From an uncultured Clostridia bacterium (GTDB taxonomy: Bacteria; Bacillota; Clostridia; Oscillospirales; Acutalibacteraceae): 64,000 nt of DNA. Below the pieces are notes generated by a model that was given only the letters and a program-made list of their open reading frames with translations, ran no database searches and was not told where the DNA came from. The stretch lies in NCBI GenBank assembly GCA_947632385.1, contig CANRPD010000002.1, positions 30,803 to 94,802 of the forward strand, read 5' to 3'. Shown piece after piece: positions 32,697 to 41,683 of the stretch. Within the stretch, counting starts at the first letter, position 1; each line of letters opens with the position of its first letter. Both the position numbers and the translations under genes were made by a program.

Positions 32697-32983
32697 CCCG
32701 TGCCCGGGCAGGGCAAGCCGCGCCCAAGCCCCTACTTTATTCCAGTAAGTCGTCGCGCCCGCCGGTGGCCCGGCAGGCCTGTGTCGCGGGCCTGCGTGTA
32801 CTTGAAAAAAGTGGGTCGTCGAACCCCGGCAGTTTACATAATTCACATTTCACACAACTAAACTCGCCCTGCAAGCCCTTCTTCCCGCCACGACTCCGCC
32901 CAAACTCCTTCCAGCCCACTTCCTGCCCCTTTTTGCCCCTTTCTGGTCCACTTCCGGTATGGTTCAGGCCCAGTTTTGACCCT

Positions 32984-33091
32984 TTCCCGACATTTGTTCA
33001 AATATGAACAAATTGTAAATTTTCAATTTTTTTCAAAAAAGTTTCCCTCCCCAGGGAAACTTTACCCCTTTTAATAGGGGATATATGGAGG
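32984..33091 (+). repeat. AT-rich conserved core of island B
   Basis: Nearly identical to 2933-3040, with only a few substitutions and a one-base insertion. It has the same three hairpins: 32992-33013, 33039-33062 and 33065-33080. The tight conservation compared with the diverged flanks argues for function. Confidence 0.7.
33034..33062 (-). terminator. Probable minus-strand terminator inside the island B core
   Basis: On the minus strand, the 10-bp stem AAGTTTCCCT/AGGGAAACTT is followed by a T-run. It would end transcripts reading out of nifU, about 540 bases downstream. Confidence 0.5.
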
Positions 33092-33341
33092 GGTCCGTAG
33101 CCGGACTGGCCCAGTCGCGCATCGCGCGTTCCGCGCTGATTCCTACAAAAATCAAAGCGAGTCGTCGCGCCCACTACTCCGCAAAACTCGCCAGCTTCTC
33201 CTGCGAAAACCGCCAACTTGCACAAACCTCGCCGTAACCCCTCGATTTCCCGCTCCAAACCGCTCAATTCCGCCCTGAAACCATCCGGAACCGCACTTCA
33301 CCCCACCGAAAATTTCCATCTCGCCCGCCCACCCGCCTCCC

Positions 33342-33429
33342 CCGTCTCGCCACCTGCTTCGCAGGCGCTTTTGCTCCGCAAAAGAGGGGGATGGGGTCCA
33401 AGGTCAGACCCCATCCCCCCGCGAGACGG
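33342..33429 (+). repeat. Four-way-junction (cloverleaf) element, copy B2
   Basis: 88 nt. The closing stem CCGTCTCGC (33342-33350) pairs with GCGAGACGG (33421-33429). Hairpins 1 and 2 are as in A2 with small loop changes. Hairpin 3 is a 13-bp perfect stem (GGGGGATGGGGTC with its complement, 33386-33419) of different sequence from all other copies. Confidence 0.8.
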
Positions 33430-33597
33430 CAGCCGGTGGCCTGGCAGGCCAAGTCGCGCCTTGGTTTCATTCATTCAAACAGATCCTTTCCGCGCCGAAA
33501 GTGTCTGCAACCCGCCCAAACCCCCAAAAAACAGGCCGGGACCCGGCCCGTTGGGGCCCGATCCCGGTCCTTTGCTCCACAGGGTGCGTGTTCGGGC

Positions 33598-34035
33598 TCA
33601 CTCGCCCAGATCCACCTCGCAGGCCTCGCACTCCTCCAGCTCGCCCACAATGGGCACCGGATCGATGCCGATGCGCCGGTAGTAGTCGGAAACGGCGGCC
33701 TTGATGGCCTGTTCCGCCAGCACCGAGCAGTGGATCTTCACCGGCGGCAGCCCGTCCAGGGCCACCATCACGGCCTTGTTGGTCAGCTTCAGGGCCTCCT
33801 CGATGGGCTTGCCCTTGATGAGCTCCGTGGCCATGGAGCTGGTGGCGATGGCCGCCCCGCAGCCGAAGGTCATGAAGGACACGTCGGTGATGATGTTGTT
33901 TTCCACTTTGATATACATCCGCATGATGTCGCCGCACTTGGGGTTGCCCACCTCGCCGACGCCGCTGAAATCCTTCATTTCGCCCACGTTGCGGGGATGG
34001 GCGAAATGTTCCATCACTTTTGCGCTGTATGCCAT
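33598..34035 (-). CDS. nifU: Iron-sulfur cluster scaffold protein, IscU/NifU-N type
   Basis: Encodes 145 residues. Three conserved cysteines appear in GNPKCGDIM, FGCGAAIA and IHCSVLAEQA, the cluster-holding ligands of IscU-like scaffolds. The C-terminus has an additional CEACEVD. With the adjacent cysteine desulfurase it forms the minimal scaffold/sulfur-donor pair for Fe-S cluster assembly, here without an IscR regulator next to it. The gene starts 21 bases after the desulfurase stop, with GAAAGGAAGAGG upstream. Repeat island B begins at its stop codon. Confidence 0.93.
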   Translation of the reverse strand: MAYSAKVMEHFAHPRNVGEMKDFSGVGEVGNPKCGDIMRMYIKVENNIITDVSFMTFGCGAAIATSSMATELIKGKPIEEALKLTNKAVMVALDGLPPVKIHCSVLAEQAIKAAVSDYYRRIGIDPVPIVGELEECEACEVDLGE

Positions 34036-34056
34036 GTTCCTCTTCCTTTCCGGTTG

Positions 34057-35253
34057 TCAGTCCAAATGGTAGACCAGTTCGCCCTTCTGGATCCGTTCCC
34101 ACAGGGGAGACATGCTCCGCAGGCGGTCAATGATGGGCGGCAGGACCTCCAAAATGTAGTCCACGTCCGCCTCGGTGTTGTAGTCGCCCAACGAGAGCCG
34201 CAGGGAGCCGTGGGCCACCTCGTGGGGGAGGCCGATGGCCAGCAGCACGTGGCTGGGGTCCAGTGAGCCGCTGGTGCACGCCGAGCCCGAGGAGGCCGAG
34301 ATGCCGTTGAGGTCCAGCAGCAGCAGCATGGATTCGCCCTCCACGCCCTCGAAGCAGAAGCTCACGTTGCCGGGCAGGCGCTTTTCCGGGTCGCCGTTGA
34401 GGTGGCTGCGGTCGATCTTGGAGAGCCCCGCGATGAGCCGGTCCCGCATGGGGATGAGCCGGGCCTGCCGCTGGGCGATGGTGGAACACGCCTCCCGAAT
34501 GGCCGTGGCCAGGCCCACGATGGACGCCACGTTTTCGGTGCCGCCGCGCTTGCCCCGCTCCTGGGCGCCGCCGTCCAGGAAATTGGGCAGCACCACGCCG
34601 GAACGCACGTACAGCGCGCCGATGCCCTTGGGGGCGTGGAGCTTGTGGCCGGACAGGGACAGCATGTCGATGTTCTGGGCCTTCACGTCGATCTCCACCT
34701 GGCCCACGGCCTGCACCGCGTCGGTGTGGAACAGCACCCCGTGCTGTCTGCACACCGCCCCGATCTCCGGGATGGGCTGCAGGGTGCCGATCTCGTTGTT
34801 GGCGTACATGATGGTCACCAGGGCGGTCCGGTCGGTGAGGGCGGCCTCCACCTCCTGGGCGGAGACGATGCCGTTGCGGTGCACCGGCAGATAGGTGACT
34901 GTAAAGCCCTCCTTTTCCAGGGCCTGGCAGGTGTGCAGCACGGCGTGGTGCTCAAAAGCCGTGGTGACGATGTGGTTCTTGCCCTTCTTCAGCCCGGCCT
35001 TGGCCGCGCTCTTGATGGCCCAGTTGTCGCTTTCCGTGCCGCAGCTGGTGAAGTAGATCTCGTTGGGCTTGGCGCCCAGGGCCTGGGCAACGGTGGCCCG
35101 GGCCTCCTCCAGCGGGGCTCTGGCCGCCTGGCCCAGGGAATACAGACTGGAGGGATTGCCGTATATTTCCCGATAGAAGGGAAGCATGCTCTCCAGCACC
35201 TGGGGGGAGACAGCGGTGGTCGCGGCGTTGTCCGCGTAGACCTTTCTGTCCAT
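34057..35253 (-). CDS. nifS: Cysteine desulfurase
   Basis: Encodes 398 residues, starting [23 protein letters not shown]-binding features include the Schiff-base lysine in [18 protein letters not shown] and [13 protein letters not shown]. The active-site cysteine loop is [19 protein letters not shown]. It releases sulfur from cysteine for Fe-S cluster building on the adjacent scaffold. I chose the ATG at 35253, the usual family start, with GGAAGGAAG upstream. An in-frame ATG at 35295 with AGGAG close by is an alternative. It belongs to group I NifS/IscS-like enzymes. Confidence 0.94.
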   Translation of the reverse strand: MDRKVYADNAATTAVSPQVLESMLPFYREIYGNPSSLYSLGQAARAPLEEARATVAQALGAKPNEIYFTSCGTESDNWAIKSAAKAGLKKGKNHIVTTAFEHHAVLHTCQALEKEGFTVTYLPVHRNGIVSAQEVEAALTDRTALVTIMYANNEIGTLQPIPEIGAVCRQHGVLFHTDAVQAVGQVEIDVKAQNIDMLSLSGHKLHAPKGIGALYVRSGVVLPNFLDGGAQERGKRGGTENVASIVGLATAIREACSTIAQRQARLIPMRDRLIAGLSKIDRSHLNGDPEKRLPGNVSFCFEGVEGESMLLLLDLNGISASSGSACTSGSLDPSHVLLAIGLPHEVAHGSLRLSLGDYNTEADVDYILEVLPPIIDRLRSMSPLWERIQKGELVYHLD

Positions 35254-35311
35254 GGGTTCAGGACTTCCTTCCTTTTTGTGATTTGAGGGGTTCATTTCTC
35301 CTGCACTCCTA

Positions 35312-35340
35312 AATATACACCATTTTGGTATACTTTGCAA
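35312..35340 (-). promoter_or_regulatory. Sigma-A promoter for nifS-nifU
   Basis: Minus strand: TTGCAA, 17-bp spacer, TATATT, about 55 bases before the chosen nifS start. About 110 bases separate it from the divergent rnj promoter. Confidence 0.7.
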
Positions 35341-35451
35341 CCCCCTGGGCCCAAAAAGACAAAAAATCTTTCGCCGCCCTCCGCCGCCTGGAGCATATTC
35401 CCGCAAAAGGGGCCTAAACTGGAAATATCTGGGGGGAAGCGGGACCAAAAC

Positions 35452-35480
35452 TTGACAGCGGACGGGAAATAGCGTAAAAT
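35452..35480 (+). promoter_or_regulatory. Sigma-A promoter for rnj-gdpP
   Basis: Plus strand: TTGACA, 17-bp spacer, TAAAAT. It leaves a leader of roughly 105 bases before rnj, with a G+C palindrome-rich stretch near 35510-35525. Confidence 0.8.
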
Positions 35481-35593
35481 ACTACCATCCCTTTTTTTGG
35501 GCTTTTGGCGGAGGCGCGGCGCGCCCCGCATTCGGATATAGACTGTTGAACGTCGAAAACCATCCAAATTTACAGCATCAAAGGAGCATATTT

Positions 35594-37693
35594 GTGGCAG
35601 AAAAAAAGAATAGCAGAGCAAGATCGGTGGAGGCGGCCGGCAAGGCCGCCGACCAGGTCCTTTCCGGCGTCGAAAATCCCCCGCGCATCGGGAAGATCGC
35701 GGGGCCCGGCGGGCGGCTGTCCGGCCGGGGCGGAAAGGCCGCCGGGCAACAGGCGGCCCGGCAGGGGACCAGACCCGCCGGAACGAAGCAGCCGGCAGCG
35801 GCCAAGCAGCCGGCAGCGGCGAAACAGCCCGCAGCGGCGAAACAGCCGGCAGCGGCCAAGCAGCCCGCAGCGGGCAAGCAGGCGGCCCCGGCCCGGCAGA
35901 AGGCCGCCGGCCGGGGGAAGACCCGGCTCTCCGCCCCCAGCGCCCCGGCCCAGCGGGCCCCCGCCGCCCCGGCGGCGGCCCAGAGCGCCGGCACCCGGGC
36001 CAAAAAGCTGCCCCGGCAGACGGGGAAAAAGAACGACGACGCCCTGCGGGTGTACTTTTTGGGCGGGCTCAACGAGATCGGCAAGAATTTCACCGTGTAC
36101 GAGTGCCGGGGCGACATGGTCATCGTGGACTGCGGCCTGGCCTTTCCCGACGACGAGATGCTGGGCGTGGACCTGGTCATCCCGGATTTCACCTTTGTGG
36201 AGAAGAACCGGGACCGGATCCGGGGGGTGGTCATCACCCACGGCCACGAGGACCACATCGGGGCGGTCCCGTACCTGCTCAAGACCCTGAACGTGCCGGT
36301 GTACGGCACGGCGCTGACCATCGGGCTCATCGAGAGCAAGCTGCAGGAGCACGGCCTCACCGGCTCGGCCCGGCTGGTGGTGACCCCGGCGGGGTCCCAC
36401 ATCCGCCTGGGGTGCATGGACGTGGAGCTCATCCACGTGAACCACTCCATCGCCGACGCGGTGGCCCTGGCCATCCACACCCCGGCGGGGGTGGTGGTGC
36501 ACACCGGAGATTTCAAGATCGACTGCACCCCGGCAGAGGGGCGGATGATCGACCTGGCGCGGTTCGCCGAGCTGGGGAAGGAGGGGGTGCTGGCCATGCT
36601 GGCGGACTCCACCAACGCGGAGCGCCCGGGCTACACCCAGACCGAGCAGACGGTGAACAACTCTCTGGACACGCTGTTCATGCGGGCCCAGGGGAAGCGG
36701 ATCATCGTGGCCACCTTCGCCAGCTCCATCAGCCGGGTGCAGATGATCATCAACTGCGCGGTGAAATACGGCCGCAAGGTGGCCCTGTCCGGCCGCAGCA
36801 TGGTGAACGTCATGGGCATCGCCGAAAAGCTGGGGTATCTGCACATCCCCCAGGGCGTGCTGGTGGACCTGAACCTCATCAACCGCTATGAACCGGGCCA
36901 GCTGGTGCTCATCACCACCGGCAGCCAGGGGGAGCCCATGTCCGCCCTGACCCGCATGGCCTTTTCCGACCACCGCCAGGTGGCCATCAATCCCAACGAT
37001 TTCATCATCCTCTCCGCCCGGCCCATCCCCGGCAACGAAAAGACCGTGGGCGCCGTGGTGGATGAGCTGCTCAAACAGGGCTGCACGGTGATCTACGAAT
37101 CCATGTACGAGGTGCACGTGTCCGGCCACGCCTGCCAGGAGGAGCTGAAGCTCCTGCAGGGGCTGGTGCGGCCCAAGTATTTCATCCCCGTCCACGGGGA
37201 ACAGAAGCACCTGCGCAAGCACGCGGGCCTGGCCCAGGCCATGGGCGTGCCGGAGGAGAACATCTTCGTGGGCACCATCGGCAGCGCGGTGGAGCTCAGT
37301 CAAACCGCCATGCGGCAGATCGCCGACGTGCCCGCCGGGGACGTGCTGGTGGACGGCCTGGGCGTGGGCGACGTGGGCAGCGTGGTGCTGCGGGACCGCA
37401 AGCAGCTGGCCGAGGGCGGGCTCATCGTGGCGGTGTGCTCCATCGACGGGGCCACCGGGCATGTGGTCTCCGGGCCGGACGTGGTGTCCCGGGGGTTCGT
37501 GTACGTGCGGGAATCCGAGGAGCTGATGGAGGAGGCCCGCCGGCTGGTGCGGGACACCCTGGAGGCCTGCGCCCATCAGCACATCCGGGACTGGGGCAGT
37601 CTCAAGCAGAGCGTGAAGGAGGAGCTCTCCCGGTATCTGTACCGGAAGACCCAGCGCAGCCCCATGATCCTGCCCATCCTGCTGGAAGTGTAA
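35594..37693 (+). CDS. rnj: Ribonuclease J with long Ala/Pro/Lys-rich N-terminal extension
   Basis: Encodes 699 residues from a GTG start with AAAGGAG at 7 bases. The metallo-beta-lactamase core begins near residue 150 (LRVYFLGGLNEIGKNFTVYE) and has the THGHEDHIGAVP zinc motif, then the beta-CASP and C-terminal domains (FIPVHGEQKHLRKHAGLA). RNase J is a 5' exonuclease and endonuclease central to Firmicute mRNA decay. The first 150 residues are not in Bacillus RNase J. They include five or more KQPAAA-type repeats encoded by an imperfect 15-base DNA repeat, and are basic and disordered-looking. They may bind RNA or partners (inference). The gdpP gene follows. Confidence 0.93.
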   Translation: MAEKKNSRARSVEAAGKAADQVLSGVENPPRIGKIAGPGGRLSGRGGKAAGQQAARQGTRPAGTKQPAAAKQPAAAKQPAAAKQPAAAKQPAAGKQAAPARQKAAGRGKTRLSAPSAPAQRAPAAPAAAQSAGTRAKKLPRQTGKKNDDALRVYFLGGLNEIGKNFTVYECRGDMVIVDCGLAFPDDEMLGVDLVIPDFTFVEKNRDRIRGVVITHGHEDHIGAVPYLLKTLNVPVYGTALTIGLIESKLQEHGLTGSARLVVTPAGSHIRLGCMDVELIHVNHSIADAVALAIHTPAGVVVHTGDFKIDCTPAEGRMIDLARFAELGKEGVLAMLADSTNAERPGYTQTEQTVNNSLDTLFMRAQGKRIIVATFASSISRVQMIINCAVKYGRKVALSGRSMVNVMGIAEKLGYLHIPQGVLVDLNLINRYEPGQLVLITTGSQGEPMSALTRMAFSDHRQVAINPNDFIILSARPIPGNEKTVGAVVDELLKQGCTVIYESMYEVHVSGHACQEELKLLQGLVRPKYFIPVHGEQKHLRKHAGLAQAMGVPEENIFVGTIGSAVELSQTAMRQIADVPAGDVLVDGLGVGDVGSVVLRDRKQLAEGGLIVAVCSIDGATGHVVSGPDVVSRGFVYVRESEELMEEARRLVRDTLEACAHQHIRDWGSLKQSVKEELSRYLYRKTQRSPMILPILLEV

Positions 37694-37744
37694 ATGCAAG
37701 ATCCGCCGGGAGCTCCCCGGTGCAAGAAAGGCGGTGGACGGCAC

Positions 37745-39721
37745 GTGAGGAAACGGAAGGTGTGGGTCATTTCCCCCTTGTTTTACGGGATGGGCGCGGC
37801 CATGCTGGCCATGGGCGCCTTCACCTGGCAGTATGACCATCTGGCGGCGCTGGTGGAGCTGACCGCCGCCGTGCTGTGCCTGGCGGGGGTGGGGGCCTCC
37901 GATCTGCTGTACCACCGGAACGTGAACCGGGCCCTGCGCAGCGCCGAGCGGGTGCTCACCGCGGCGGAGCTGGAGGCGCTGGAGAACTTCGGCCTGCCGG
38001 TGGCGGTGGCCGCCCCCGCCGGGGACGTGGTGTGGGCCAACGGGGCCTTTGCCCGGTCCCTGGGGGCCCGGCACGACTATGTGGGGGTGAACGTGCAGAC
38101 GTACCTCTACCCCCGGACCCTGCGCCAGGTGATGGACGCCGCCGGGGTGGCGGTGACCCACCGGGGCCGGGAATACTCCGTGTACGGGGCCCCGGCCCGG
38201 GACGGCGCCAGCATCCTGTATTTCGTAGACGAGACGGACTTTAAGGCCATCGAGAAGGAGCACCGGGAGCAGCGGGTGGTGGTGTGCATGGCGGCCTTCG
38301 ACAACCGGGAGGAGTTGGTCCACGACAGCGTGGGCGGGGACGATTCCCGGGTGACCGCCGAGGTGGAGGCCGTGCTGCGCCGCTGGGTGGTGGAGGAGAT
38401 GGGCGGATTCATCCGCCGGTACTCCACCGGCCGGTATGTGATCCTCACCGACGACGCCCACGTGGAGGCCGCCAAGCAGAAGCGCTTCCGGGTGCTGGAC
38501 GACGTGCGGAGCGTGAAGAACGCCGGCGGCATGAGCGCCACGGTGTCCATCGGCGTGGGGCGGGGGGCCGCCTCCGCCGCGGAGAGCGAGAGCTGGGCCC
38601 GGCAGGCCCTGGACATGGCCCTGGGCCGGGGCGGCGACCAGGTGGCGGTGAAGGCGCCGGAGGACACCTATGAGTTCTTCGGGGGCAACTCCAAGGGCGT
38701 GGAAAAGCGGGACAAGGTGCGCACCCGGGTCATCGCGGCCACGCTGACCGACCACGTGAAGGACAGCGACCGGGTGTTCATCATGGGGCACAAGAACTCC
38801 GACCTGGACAGCCTGGGCTCCGCCGTGGGCCTGTGGGCGGCCATCACCAAGGGGCTGGAGAAGCCGGCTGCGGTGGTGGTGGCCCGGGGACAGAGCCTGG
38901 CGGGGGTGCTCATCGACCGGGTGGAGCGGGCCTATCCCGGCCAGCGGGTGTTCATCAGCCCGCCGGAGGCGGTGCAGAACGCCACGGACCGCTCGCTGCT
39001 CATCGTCACGGACACCCATTCGGTGAACCTGGTGGAGAGCCGGGAGCTGCTGGACCGGGTGCCCCGGGTGGTGGTGGTGGATCACCACCGGATGATGGTC
39101 TCCCACATCACCAACGCGCTGATCTTCTACCATGAGCCCTATGCCAGCTCCGCCAGTGAGATGGTCACCGAGCTGGTGCAGTACATCAAGGCCTCCGCCA
39201 TCGACGGGGTGGACGCCGAGGCCCTGCTGGCGGGGATCTCCCTGGACACCAAGAATTTCATCATGCACACCGGCGTGCGCACCTTCGAGGCCTCGGCCTT
39301 CCTGCGGCGGCGGGGGGCGGACACCGTGAACGTGAAGCGGCTGTTCTCCGGCAGCATGGAGGACTACAAGCTCAAGGCCCAGCTGGTCTCCGGGGCGGAG
39401 ATCTACCGGGGCTGCGCCATCGCCCTGTCCGGGATGGAGCAGAACGGGATGCGGGTGGCGGCCGCCCAGGCGGCCGACGAGCTGCTGTCCATCCAGGGGG
39501 TGCGGGCGTCCTTCGTGCTGTTCCGGCAGAGCGGCGGGGTGAACATCTCCGCCCGGAGCCTGGGGGACCTGAACGTGCAGGTGATCCTGGAGGGCTTTGG
39601 CGGCGGCGGGCACTTCTCCGGCGCGGGGGCGCAGATCCCCAACGCCAGCGTGGTGCAGGTGCGCCGGGAGCTGCTGGCCGCCCTGGACCGCTATCTGAAC
39701 GAGGAGAGCAAAAAGGGATGA
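37745..39721 (+). CDS. gdpP: Cyclic-di-AMP phosphodiesterase, GdpP/DHH family
   Basis: Encodes 658 residues. Two N-terminal membrane helices (about 6-50) precede a PAS-like segment and a degenerate GGDEF domain (the region around YVILTDDAHVEAAKQKRF). The DHH/DHHA1 phosphodiesterase domain follows, with GHKNSDLDSLGSAVGL, VVVVDHHRMM and GGGGHFSGAG. GdpP hydrolyses c-di-AMP at the membrane. I preferred the GTG at 37745 with GGCGGTGG upstream. An ATG at 37694, directly after the rnj stop, would add 17 residues. The usual downstream partner rplI is present, followed by dnaB, a conserved Firmicute order. Confidence 0.93.
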   Translation: MRKRKVWVISPLFYGMGAAMLAMGAFTWQYDHLAALVELTAAVLCLAGVGASDLLYHRNVNRALRSAERVLTAAELEALENFGLPVAVAAPAGDVVWANGAFARSLGARHDYVGVNVQTYLYPRTLRQVMDAAGVAVTHRGREYSVYGAPARDGASILYFVDETDFKAIEKEHREQRVVVCMAAFDNREELVHDSVGGDDSRVTAEVEAVLRRWVVEEMGGFIRRYSTGRYVILTDDAHVEAAKQKRFRVLDDVRSVKNAGGMSATVSIGVGRGAASAAESESWARQALDMALGRGGDQVAVKAPEDTYEFFGGNSKGVEKRDKVRTRVIAATLTDHVKDSDRVFIMGHKNSDLDSLGSAVGLWAAITKGLEKPAAVVVARGQSLAGVLIDRVERAYPGQRVFISPPEAVQNATDRSLLIVTDTHSVNLVESRELLDRVPRVVVVDHHRMMVSHITNALIFYHEPYASSASEMVTELVQYIKASAIDGVDAEALLAGISLDTKNFIMHTGVRTFEASAFLRRRGADTVNVKRLFSGSMEDYKLKAQLVSGAEIYRGCAIALSGMEQNGMRVAAAQAADELLSIQGVRASFVLFRQSGGVNISARSLGDLNVQVILEGFGGGGHFSGAGAQIPNASVVQVRRELLAALDRYLNEESKKG

Positions 39722-39813
39722 GGAGGCGTTCCGGCGGGGCACGGGCCGGTTTTGAACGCAAAAAAGGCCGTTTGCGGACGGTTTGAGCCAACTTTTGGAA
39801 AGGATGAGGCAAA

Positions 39814-40257
39814 ATGAAAGTGGTACTGCTGCAGGACGTGAAGTCCATTGGGAAGAAGGGCGAGCTGGTCAATGTCTCCGACGGGTACGCCCGGAACTTC
39901 CTGCTGCCGCGGAAGCTGGCCAAGGAGGCCAACGCCCAGGCCATGAACGAGCTGAAAAACGCCGAGGCGGCCCGGGAATACAAGCTGAGGACCGAAAAGG
40001 AGAACGCCGAGAAGGCGGCCCAGGAGCTCTCCGGCAAGACGGTGAAGATCCGGGGGAAGGCGGGCCAGGGCGGCAAGTTGTTCGGATCGGTGACGGCCCG
40101 GGAGCTGGCGGAGGAGATCAAGCGGCAGCTGGATGTGGACGTGGACAAGCGGAAGATCGTGCTGGAAAACGACATCAAGGCCTTTGGCACCTACACCTTC
40201 GAGGTGAAGCTGTACGCCGGCGTCACCGCCACGATGCACGCGGTGGTGACCGAATAG
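39814..40257 (+). CDS. rplI: 50S ribosomal protein L9
   Basis: Encodes 147 residues, the standard length. The bL9 N-terminus [17 protein letters not shown] and [16 protein letters not shown] are unmistakable. A long connecting helix ([20 protein letters not shown]) joins the C-terminal RNA-binding domain. It lies between gdpP and dnaB, as in Bacillus, and GGAAAGGATGAGG precedes its start. Confidence 0.97.
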   Translation: MKVVLLQDVKSIGKKGELVNVSDGYARNFLLPRKLAKEANAQAMNELKNAEAAREYKLRTEKENAEKAAQELSGKTVKIRGKAGQGGKLFGSVTARELAEEIKRQLDVDVDKRKIVLENDIKAFGTYTFEVKLYAGVTATMHAVVTE

Positions 40258-40291
40258 GCCCGAAACGGCCCCAAGGAAGGGAGGAACGGCC

Positions 40292-41683
40292 ATGTCACAG
40301 GACAATATCACCCCGGCGCAGGGCCTGGAGCCGCTTCTGGCGGGGGGACAGCTGCCCTTCAGCCAGGAGGCGGAGCAGTCGGTGCTGGGGGCCATTCTGC
40401 TGGAGCCGGAGACCCTCACCGAGGTGGCGGAGATCCTGCCCCGGGCGGACTTTTTCTACGCCGTGAAGAACCGGATGATCTACGGCGCCATGCTCAGCCT
40501 GTTCACCGTGGGCCGTCCGGTGGACCTGGTGACGGTGCTGGAGCACCTGCGGGAGACCGAGGGCTTTGACGAGGAGAACGACCGGGTGTACCTGTTCGAC
40601 CTGGCCAAGCTGGTGCCGGTGCTCTCCAACGCGGCGGTGTATGCCCGGATCGTCCGGGAAAAATACGACGTGCGGGTGCTGGTGCAGGCCGCCCGGGAGA
40701 TCCTGAAGGACGCCCTGGAAAGCGGCGAGCCCTCCTCGGTGCTGCTGGACGCGGCGGAGCAGAGGATCTTCGACATCCGCCGGGGGAAGAGCATGCAGGG
40801 CCTGACCCCGGTGAAGGAGGTCCTGCTGGAGACCTTCGACCGGCTGGACAAGCTGAATTCCGCGGACCGGGACCGGTATCGGGGCATCCCCACGGGGATC
40901 GTGGAGCTGGACAACACCATCACCGGGCTCAACCGGTCCGACCTGATCATCCTGGCGGCCCGGCCCGGCATGGGCAAGACCAGCCTGGGGCTCAACATCG
41001 CCCGGCACGTCAGCCTGCGGGCCAAGCGGCGGGTGGCGTTCTTCTCCCTGGAAATGGCCAACGAACAGCTGGCCTCCCGGCTGCTGTCCGGCGAGGCGGT
41101 GGTGGAGGGCACCAAGCTGCGCAGCGGCGACCTCTCCGAGAACGAGTGGGCCAAGCTGGTGGAGGCCGGGGACGTGCTCTCCAAGGGAGAGCTGTATTTT
41201 GACGACAGCGCGGAGATCACCGTGCCGCAGATCAAGGCCAAGGTGCGGCGGCTGGGCGGGGTGGACCTGATCATTGTGGACTACCTGCAGCTGATGAGCT
41301 CCGGGCGGCACATCGAGAACCGGGTGCAGGAGGTCACGGAGATCACCCGGAGTTTGAAGGTCATGGCCAAGGAGCTGGACGTGCCCGTGGTGGTCATGTC
41401 CCAGCTGCGCCGGGCCACCGAGCGCACCCGGGACCATGTGCCGGGGCTTTCGGAGCTGCGGGATTCGGGCTCCATCGAGCAGGACGCGGACATCGTCATC
41501 TTCCTGCACCGGGAAGGCTACAACGCGGCCAGCGAGGGCGGGGAGATCACCGAGGACATGGACCCCACGGCGGCGCAGCTCATCGTGGCGAAGAACCGCC
41601 ACGGCGAGACGGTGCGCATCGACGTGCACTGGCAGGGCGAATACATGCGCTTTACCTCCCGGGAGGTCCTGCGCAATGGATAG
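40292..41683 (+). CDS. dnaB: Replicative DNA helicase
   Basis: Encodes 463 residues. The N-terminal domain (LPFSQEAEQSVLGAILLEPE) is followed by the RecA-like C-terminal ATPase with Walker A ARPGMGKTSLGLNIA, FFSLEMANEQLASRLLS, Walker B DLIIVDYLQLM and the SQLRRATE arginine-finger area. It unwinds the replication fork as a hexamer. No intein is present. The stop overlaps the tilS start by 8 bases. Confidence 0.97.
   Translation: MSQDNITPAQGLEPLLAGGQLPFSQEAEQSVLGAILLEPETLTEVAEILPRADFFYAVKNRMIYGAMLSLFTVGRPVDLVTVLEHLRETEGFDEENDRVYLFDLAKLVPVLSNAAVYARIVREKYDVRVLVQAAREILKDALESGEPSSVLLDAAEQRIFDIRRGKSMQGLTPVKEVLLETFDRLDKLNSADRDRYRGIPTGIVELDNTITGLNRSDLIILAARPGMGKTSLGLNIARHVSLRAKRRVAFFSLEMANEQLASRLLSGEAVVEGTKLRSGDLSENEWAKLVEAGDVLSKGELYFDDSAEITVPQIKAKVRRLGGVDLIIVDYLQLMSSGRHIENRVQEVTEITRSLKVMAKELDVPVVVMSQLRRATERTRDHVPGLSELRDSGSIEQDADIVIFLHREGYNAASEGGEITEDMDPTAAQLIVAKNRHGETVRIDVHWQGEYMRFTSREVLRNG

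Larger units (their letters stand above)
32458..33597 (+). repeat. Repeat island B: hairpin-rich non-coding mosaic, homologous to island A
   Basis: About 1.15 kb between the tRNA-Gly promoter and the 3' end of nifU, in the same orientation and with the same order of parts as island A. It holds T-R-S-C-loop hairpins (32467-32480, 32697-32708, 32761-32774, 33093-33106, 33432-33445) and GTCGTCGCGCCC tracts (near 32562, 32748, 33161; a variant near 32815). It also holds a junction element (32614-32696), an AGTTTACATAATTCA tract (from about 32831), the AT-rich core (32984-33091) and a second junction element (33342-33429). The longest ORFs in it have no counterpart in island A, so I treat it as non-coding. 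Confidence 0.85.

Noticed and set aside
35760-35890. Tandem 15-base repeats in rnj as a non-coding satellite
   Set aside because: They stay in frame within the RNase J gene and encode KQPAAA-type units, so they belong to the coding sequence.
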